Source: Ruminococcus sp. OA3
GTDB taxonomy: Bacteria > Bacillota > Clostridia > Lachnospirales > Lachnospiraceae
NCBI RefSeq assembly: GCF_022440845.1
Contig: NZ_JAKNTO010000001.1
Coordinates: 744,001-808,000, forward strand
Length of the DNA: 64,000 nucleotides
Reading direction: 5' to 3'
The notes beneath the pieces are model-generated. The model was not told the DNA's origin. It worked only from the letters and a program-made list of their open reading frames with translations, and searched no databases. Numbering within the stretch: the stretch's first letter is position 1; every line of letters starts with the position of its first letter. Below, piece by piece: positions 59,357-64,000 of this stretch. Both the position numbers and the translations under genes were made by a program.

Positions 59357-60759
59357 TGGCATATAAGAAGATCGATAACAATGATATTCAGACCCTTTGC
59401 AGAATGATCGGTGATGATGACAGGGTGCTCGTGGGAGAACACATAAATGAAGAATACTGCCATGATGAACTGAGCGGTACTTTCAGTACTCCGGATGTTG
59501 TCATACGGGCTTTGACTGCGCAGGAAATCTCGGATGTGATGCGTTATGCATATGAACAGGAAATCCCTGTGACACCGAGGGGAGCGGGAACAGGGCTGGT
59601 GGGATCGTGTGTTCCCATGGAACGCGGTATTGTAATAGAGACGACATTGATGAACCGCATTCTGGAGTTGGATGAGGATAACCTGACAGTGACGGCACAG
59701 CCGGGTGTCCTTTTGATGGAGCTTGCCTCTTTTGCAGAAGACCATGATTTTTTCTATCCGCCGGATCCGGGGGAAAAATCTGCAACAATAGGCGGAAATA
59801 TCAGTACAAACGCAGGCGGGATGCGTGCGGTGAAGTATGGGGTAACGCGGGATTATGTAAGGGGACTTGAAGTCGTGCTTCCGAATGGAAAGATTGTGGA
59901 GTTTGGTGGAAAGGTCGTAAAAAACAGTTCCGGATACGCATTAAAGGATTTGATCGTGGGGTCAGAAGGCACACTTGGTATTGTAACAAAAGCAGTGCTC
60001 AAGCTGCTGCCTCTTCCTAAAAAATCCATCAGCCTGCTCGTACCGTTTCCCTCACTGAAACAGGCCATCGGCACGGTCCCCCTTATTATTAAATCAAAAT
60101 CTATTCCAACCGCGGTTGAATTTATGCAGCGTGAAGTTATCATGGATTCTGAAGAATATCTGGGCAGGAAATTTCCGGATCATCAGGCGGATGCCTACCT
60201 GCTGCTGAAATTTGACGGGGCATCCACAGAGGAGATAGAGAAAGATTATCATGGGGTAGCTCAGATCTGTCTGGAACAGGGAGCATATGACGTGCTGATC
60301 TCCGATACCGAGGAACGAAATGATTCTATATGGAAAGCGAGAGGGGCTTTTCTGGAAGCGATCAAGGGTTCGACCACATATATGGATGAAGTTGATGTTG
60401 TAGTTCCCCGCAGCCAGGTTAATACACTGGTGGAATATATTCACAGTATTGAAGAAGAGGCGGGAGTCCGGGTCAAGAGCTTCGGCCATGCAGGTGACGG
60501 AAATCTGCATGTTTATATTCTGAAAGACCAGCTTTCAGATGAAGAGTGGGAATGCCGGATGAAAAGGGCGATGGAACTTATCTATAAGAAATCCAGAGAG
60601 CTTAATGGAAAAGTTTCAGGCGAACACGGAATTGGATATGCCAAGAAGCCGTATCTGTTTGAGGCTGAGGATCCAGAGGTCATGAACCTCATGAGAGGCA
60701 TCAAGTATGCTTTTGATCCAAAAAATATCCTGAATCCACATAAAGTATGCGAGGAGTAA
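59356..60759 (+). CDS. lctD: FAD-linked lactate dehydrogenase (GlcD/LctD family)
   Basis: 467 residues, vanillyl-alcohol-oxidase fold. The FAD-binding PCMH domain has [25 protein letters not shown] and [43 protein letters not shown]. The C-terminal cap has [16 protein letters not shown] and [11 protein letters not shown]. It oxidises lactate (possibly the D form, usual for this family) and passes electrons to the Etf pair. TAATG overlap with etfA ensures coupled translation. Confidence 0.9.
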   Translation: MAYKKIDNNDIQTLCRMIGDDDRVLVGEHINEEYCHDELSGTFSTPDVVIRALTAQEISDVMRYAYEQEIPVTPRGAGTGLVGSCVPMERGIVIETTLMNRILELDEDNLTVTAQPGVLLMELASFAEDHDFFYPPDPGEKSATIGGNISTNAGGMRAVKYGVTRDYVRGLEVVLPNGKIVEFGGKVVKNSSGYALKDLIVGSEGTLGIVTKAVLKLLPLPKKSISLLVPFPSLKQAIGTVPLIIKSKSIPTAVEFMQREVIMDSEEYLGRKFPDHQADAYLLLKFDGASTEEIEKDYHGVAQICLEQGAYDVLISDTEERNDSIWKARGAFLEAIKGSTTYMDEVDVVVPRSQVNTLVEYIHSIEEEAGVRVKSFGHAGDGNLHVYILKDQLSDEEWECRMKRAMELIYKKSRELNGKVSGEHGIGYAKKPYLFEAEDPEVMNLMRGIKYAFDPKNILNPHKVCEE

Positions 60760-60774
60760 AAAGAGGAGATGACA

Positions 60775-62082
60775 ATGGTTAAAATTAATCTGCCATTCGG
60801 AAGGGGAGCGATGGATATCACAGTGCCCGGGGAGCGGCTGAATGGAATCCTTCAGTCAGGGACCCATGCATACAGTGAACAGAAATCAGAAGAAGAACTT
60901 GTAAAAGAGGCACTGATTGCACCGGTGGGCTCACAGCCTCTGTCCGAACTGGTAAGGGGAAAACGTAATATTGTACTGATAGCCAGTGATCATACCAGGC
61001 CAGTGCCCAGCAGGGTCATTCTGCCGCCGGTACTGGAAGAGATAAAAAAAGGCAGCCCGAAGGCGGTACTCACCATTTTGATCGCCACGGGATTCCACCG
61101 TCCCACAACCCGGCAGGAACTGATCGACAAATTTGGAGACGGTATTGTGAATGATCCCGCTATCCGGTTTGTAGTACATCAAAGTGATAAGGAAGAAGAC
61201 ATGGTGAAGCTCGGCACGCTGCCTTCGGGGGGAGAACTGCTGATCAACCGCGTTGCTGCTGACGCTGACCTTTTGATGTCAGAAGGTTTTATTGAACCGC
61301 ACTTTTTTGCCGGCTTTTCCGGAGGGCGCAAAAGTGTTCTGCCGGGGGTTTCAAGCAGGAGGACAGTACTGGCAAATCACTGTTCAGAATTTATTGCGGA
61401 TGCGAATGCCCGGACCGGTATCCTGGAGGGGAATCCTGTTCACAGGGATATGGTCTGGGCAGCCGGGCGTGCGAAGCTTGCATTTATCGTAAACGTCGTT
61501 CTGGATGCGAATAAAAAGGTGATCCGGGCTTTTGCCGGACATTTTGAGAAGGCGCATCAGGCGGGCTGTGCATTTGCTGATAAACTTTTCGGTACTGATG
61601 CCATTATGTCCGATATCGTGGTAACCACGAACGGCGGATATCCTCTGGACCAGAATATTTACCAGACAGTTAAGGGAATGACTGCCGCAGAGGCTTCATG
61701 CCGGCCAGGCGGTGTAATTATCATGTGCTCCAGCTGCAGCGACGGGCATGGGGGGCAGAATTTCTATGATCTCTTTGCGAATGAGAAATCTGAAAATGTG
61801 ATCATGAAACGTATTCTGGAAACAGACCGGAATGAAACTGTCCCGGATCAGTGGGAAGCACAGATTCTGTGCCGCATCCTGATGAACTATCATGTGATCA
61901 TGGTGACACAGGCGCCCCGGGAGATGATAGAGGCAATGCATATGACGTATGCCGCGGATTTTGAAGAGGCGCTTGGGCTGGCGGATGTATACCTGGGGAA
62001 AAAGAATGCGGGTATTACGGTGATACCGGATGGGGTTTCTGTGATCATCAGAAGACATGGGCATCAGAATGGAGTGCAGTAA
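60775..62082 (+). CDS. larA: Nickel-pincer lactate racemase LarA family
   Basis: 435 residues. Residues matching the Lactobacillus plantarum enzyme are present: H108 in TGFHRP, H176 in PHFFAGFSGG, K186 in GGRKS (the lysine that carries the pincer cofactor) and H202 in LANHCSEF, with DHTRP at 72-76. It interconverts L- and D-lactate, or a similar 2-hydroxy acid, so that both can feed LctD. ATG 60775 is 6 bp after AGAGGAG; ATG 60769 is too close to it. The cofactor genes larB, larC and larE are not in the window. Confidence 0.88.
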   Translation: MVKINLPFGRGAMDITVPGERLNGILQSGTHAYSEQKSEEELVKEALIAPVGSQPLSELVRGKRNIVLIASDHTRPVPSRVILPPVLEEIKKGSPKAVLTILIATGFHRPTTRQELIDKFGDGIVNDPAIRFVVHQSDKEEDMVKLGTLPSGGELLINRVAADADLLMSEGFIEPHFFAGFSGGRKSVLPGVSSRRTVLANHCSEFIADANARTGILEGNPVHRDMVWAAGRAKLAFIVNVVLDANKKVIRAFAGHFEKAHQAGCAFADKLFGTDAIMSDIVVTTNGGYPLDQNIYQTVKGMTAAEASCRPGGVIIMCSSCSDGHGGQNFYDLFANEKSENVIMKRILETDRNETVPDQWEAQILCRILMNYHVIMVTQAPREMIEAMHMTYAADFEEALGLADVYLGKKNAGITVIPDGVSVIIRRHGHQNGVQ

Positions 62083-62106
62083 AAAAGGACGGGCGACCGT
62101 CCTTTT
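62083..62106 (+). terminator. Terminator of the lactate operon
   Basis: AAAAGGACGG (62083-62092) and CCGTCCTTTT (62097-62106), loop GCGA. Confidence 0.8.
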
Positions 62107-62228
62107 CTGATGCATTAATTTACAAACACATAAAAAATGGATGGTAAAATACTTTGAAAAATGGTAATATCAAACCATATCATTGACGCAGATTGTTTGG
62201 ATTTTATGGAAAGGGAAAAGGAGAAGCG

Positions 62229-63743
62229 ATGAGAGGTTTGGACACTCCGATTAAGAAGATCCGTAAAGAGATTTTCAGGGAAATTGCAAGGATAGCATTT
62301 GAATCGGATCAGGAGCATTTTAAGGGTGAGATTGAAGCGATACCGTATCATATTGTTGAGGAACGCGCAAAATACCGTGACAGTATCTACCGCGAACGGG
62401 CTGTTGCCAGTGAGCGTGTGCGTCTTGCCATGGGTATGTCCCTGAGACCGGAAAACCGTGCTGTACATATCACTGCCGGTGTGGATAAGAGTAACATCGA
62501 TGAAAAATACTATGAACCGCCGCTGATGCAGGTTATCCCGTCTGCCTGTGATGCCTGTGAACCCAACAGTTATATGGTGAGCGATATGTGCAGAGGCTGC
62601 GTGGCACATCCCTGCCGCCAGGTCTGTCCCAAAGGAGCTATTATAGTAAAAAAGGGAAAATCGATCATTGACCAGGAAAAGTGTATTCGCTGCGGCAAAT
62701 GTAAGCAGGTTTGTCCTTACGATGCAATTTCCAGGATGGAGCGCCCCTGCGCAAGAGCCTGCGGGGTCAATGCCATTGACAGTGATGAGCAGGGACGTGC
62801 TACGATCAATCACAAAAAGTGTGTATCCTGTGGTATGTGCATGGTGAGCTGCCCGTTTGGCGCCATTTCTGACAAGTCTCAGATCTTTCAGCTGTGCAAG
62901 GCGCTGCGGGAAGAACAGTTTATTGTAGCTGAGGTTGCACCGGCTTATATTGGACAATTTGGAAAAAATGTGACACCGGAGAAATTAAAGGCGGCTCTGC
63001 TGCTTCTGGGTTTCAGGGAAGTCTATGAGGTAGCACTGGGGGCTGATATCGGAGCCGTGGCGGAGGCCCATCATTATGCGCAGAAAGTTGCTACGGGTGA
63101 ACTTCCGTTTCTTTTGACTTCCTGCTGTCCATCCTGGTCGCTGCTGGCAAAGAAACATTTTCCTGATCTGGTAGACAGTGTGTCTCAGGAGCTGACTCCT
63201 ATGGTGGCAACGGCCCGCAGTATCAAACAGAAGCATCCGGACGCACGGGTGGTGTTTGTCGGCCCCTGCGCTTCCAAGAAACTGGAGGCTTCCAGACGCA
63301 CGGTTCGGAGTGATGTGGATTTTGTCATCACATTTGAAGAGCTGGTTGGCATGTTCGAGGCAAAAGGTATCGATCTGGAGGAGATGGAGCCTTCAGGAGG
63401 CAATTTTGCCATGAATGATGCTACTGCTGCGGGACGCGGGTACGCTGTTGCCGGAGGCGTGGCGGAAGCGATCCGTCAATGTCTGGAAGAATATTATCCG
63501 GATGTACCGGTTCATATAGAACATGCAGAGGGACTTGCTGACTGCAGGAAAGCTCTTATGATGGCGAAAGCAGGGAAACTTAACGGCTGTCTGATCGAAG
63601 GAATGGGATGTCCGGGCGGATGTATGGCCGGGGCAGGCACGAATGTTTCTGTGAAAACTGCGGCGGGGGAACTGAAAAAACTTCAGGCGGCTTCAACACG
63701 GAAGATTCCGTCCAGAGATCTGCTGGAGCTTCATTTAGAATAG
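62229..63743 (+). CDS. Monomeric FeFe hydrogenase, group-B-like
   Basis: 504 residues. Cys-rich N-terminal part: extra Cys at 107, 110, 121, 124, 129 and 133, a 4Fe-4S set at C152/155/158/162 and a second at C198/201/204/208. The H-cluster domain has L1 TSCCPSW (297-303), L2 GPCASKKLE (345-353) and L3 EGMGCPGGC (457-465), i.e. all ligating Cys are kept while L2 lacks the usual MPC. This pattern fits the poorly characterised group B enzymes, thought to evolve H2 from ferredoxin. ATG 62229 follows AAAAGGAG; ATG 62193 has no site. Maturation genes are not in the window. Confidence 0.9.
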   Translation: MRGLDTPIKKIRKEIFREIARIAFESDQEHFKGEIEAIPYHIVEERAKYRDSIYRERAVASERVRLAMGMSLRPENRAVHITAGVDKSNIDEKYYEPPLMQVIPSACDACEPNSYMVSDMCRGCVAHPCRQVCPKGAIIVKKGKSIIDQEKCIRCGKCKQVCPYDAISRMERPCARACGVNAIDSDEQGRATINHKKCVSCGMCMVSCPFGAISDKSQIFQLCKALREEQFIVAEVAPAYIGQFGKNVTPEKLKAALLLLGFREVYEVALGADIGAVAEAHHYAQKVATGELPFLLTSCCPSWSLLAKKHFPDLVDSVSQELTPMVATARSIKQKHPDARVVFVGPCASKKLEASRRTVRSDVDFVITFEELVGMFEAKGIDLEEMEPSGGNFAMNDATAAGRGYAVAGGVAEAIRQCLEEYYPDVPVHIEHAEGLADCRKALMMAKAGKLNGCLIEGMGCPGGCMAGAGTNVSVKTAAGELKKLQAASTRKIPSRDLLELHLE

Positions 63744-63760
63744 TACAAGAGATATTGAGG

Positions 63761-63798
63761 AAAAAAGCGTTTATCCGACAGCGGGTAAACGCTTTTTT
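63761..63798 (+). terminator. Terminator after the hydrogenase gene
   Basis: 16-nt arms at 63761-63776 and 63783-63798 (AAAAAAGCGTTTATCC against GGGTAAACGCTTTTTT, one wobble), ending in the T-run. Confidence 0.9.
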
Positions 63799-63853
63799 GA
63801 TGAAAGCGTACCAAACCTAGTTTCTACTGTAAAATATTGGCGACCGGTTTTCC

Positions 63854-63882
63854 TTGACTTAAAAATGTAAACTTGTTAGAAT
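63854..63882 (+). promoter_or_regulatory. Promoter of the last, truncated gene
   Basis: TTGACT (63854-63859), 17-bp spacer, TAGAAT (63877-63882). Confidence 0.7.
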
Positions 63883-63938
63883 AACTTCGTAATAAAACTT
63901 AACAATTTTGTAATAAATGATGTTCAGGAGGTTATTAT

Positions 63939-64000
63939 ATGAAAAACAGGTTAATACAGATCATACGGACACTCGGTGGAGCAGCAGCGCTGTCATTACT
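63939..64000 (+). CDS. Start of an exported protein (3' end outside window)
   Basis: Only 20 codons are visible: MKNRLIQIIRTLGGAAALSL, a basic start followed by a hydrophobic stretch, as in a signal peptide. CAGGAGGT at 63925-63932 and a promoter upstream support the start. The family cannot be told. Confidence 0.65.
   Translation, partial: MKNRLIQIIRTLGGAAALSL

Overview
The window is a stretch of chromosome from an anaerobic, spore-forming Firmicute, most likely a gut member of the Lachnospiraceae; the genus cannot be fixed from sequence alone. The evidence is the moderate GC content, AGGAGG ribosome binding sites before almost every gene, spoVT, two T-box leaders, a reverse-order rubrerythrin beside a PerR regulator, an electron-bifurcating type lactate dehydrogenase/Etf operon and a monomeric FeFe hydrogenase. 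Most of it is ordinary housekeeping DNA; no prophage, CRISPR array or rRNA operon is visible.

Region 1 (1-9000): the end of a sugar-type ABC importer (permease, lipoprotein binding protein, double ATPase) is followed by two closely related UroD/MtaA-superfamily proteins on either side of a convergent/divergent AraC regulator, then a metallo-beta-lactamase-fold protein with unusual accessory domains. Together these look like an uncharacterised catabolic locus. Region 2 (9000-13700, mostly minus strand): a purine-type NCS2 permease, a membrane diguanylate cyclase, reverse rubrerythrin and PerR, the last two with clear PerR-like boxes. Region 3 (13700-21800): a methionyl T-box and metG, tatD, then a TetR regulator heading a GH13 alpha-glucan hydrolase, glgB and a nitrilase-family amidase. 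Region 4 (21800-25330): a third UroD-superfamily protein with a LysR regulator, and an Rpn-type PD-(D/E)XK nuclease/transposase.

Region 5 (25330-28650): a tryptophan T-box (specifier TGG) controls a three-gene ABC importer, which is therefore read as a tryptophan transporter. A 25-bp-arm hairpin and 61-bp tandem repeats lie between the T-box terminator and the first gene. Region 6 (28650-37500): an HPr-like small protein, two CobW-family GTPases (the second fused to a YcgQ-like domain), then pth-mfd-prsA-like-homocysteine methyltransferase. Region 7 (37500-45000): PsiE-like protein, a self-regulated marR-MATE operon with twin operators, spoVT, a CsoR-box-controlled P1B ATPase with a small His-tailed partner, and pncB plus a VanY-like peptidase; pncB has a long structured leader.

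Region 8 (45400-57200): tRNA-Gln(CTG), acyl-ACP thioesterase, cvfB, dnaE, pfkA, ktrBA, an rRNA methyltransferase and a membrane-anchored polysaccharide-deacetylase-like protein. Region 9 (56500-64000): a FadR-type GntR regulator, a PdhR/LldR-type operator, etfB-etfA-lctD-larA (lactate oxidation and racemisation), a group-B-like FeFe hydrogenase, and the first 20 codons of an exported protein. The lactate operon, hydrogenase, PerR and rubrerythrin give a consistent picture of a strict anaerobe that handles lactate, ferredoxin and hydrogen and defends against peroxide.
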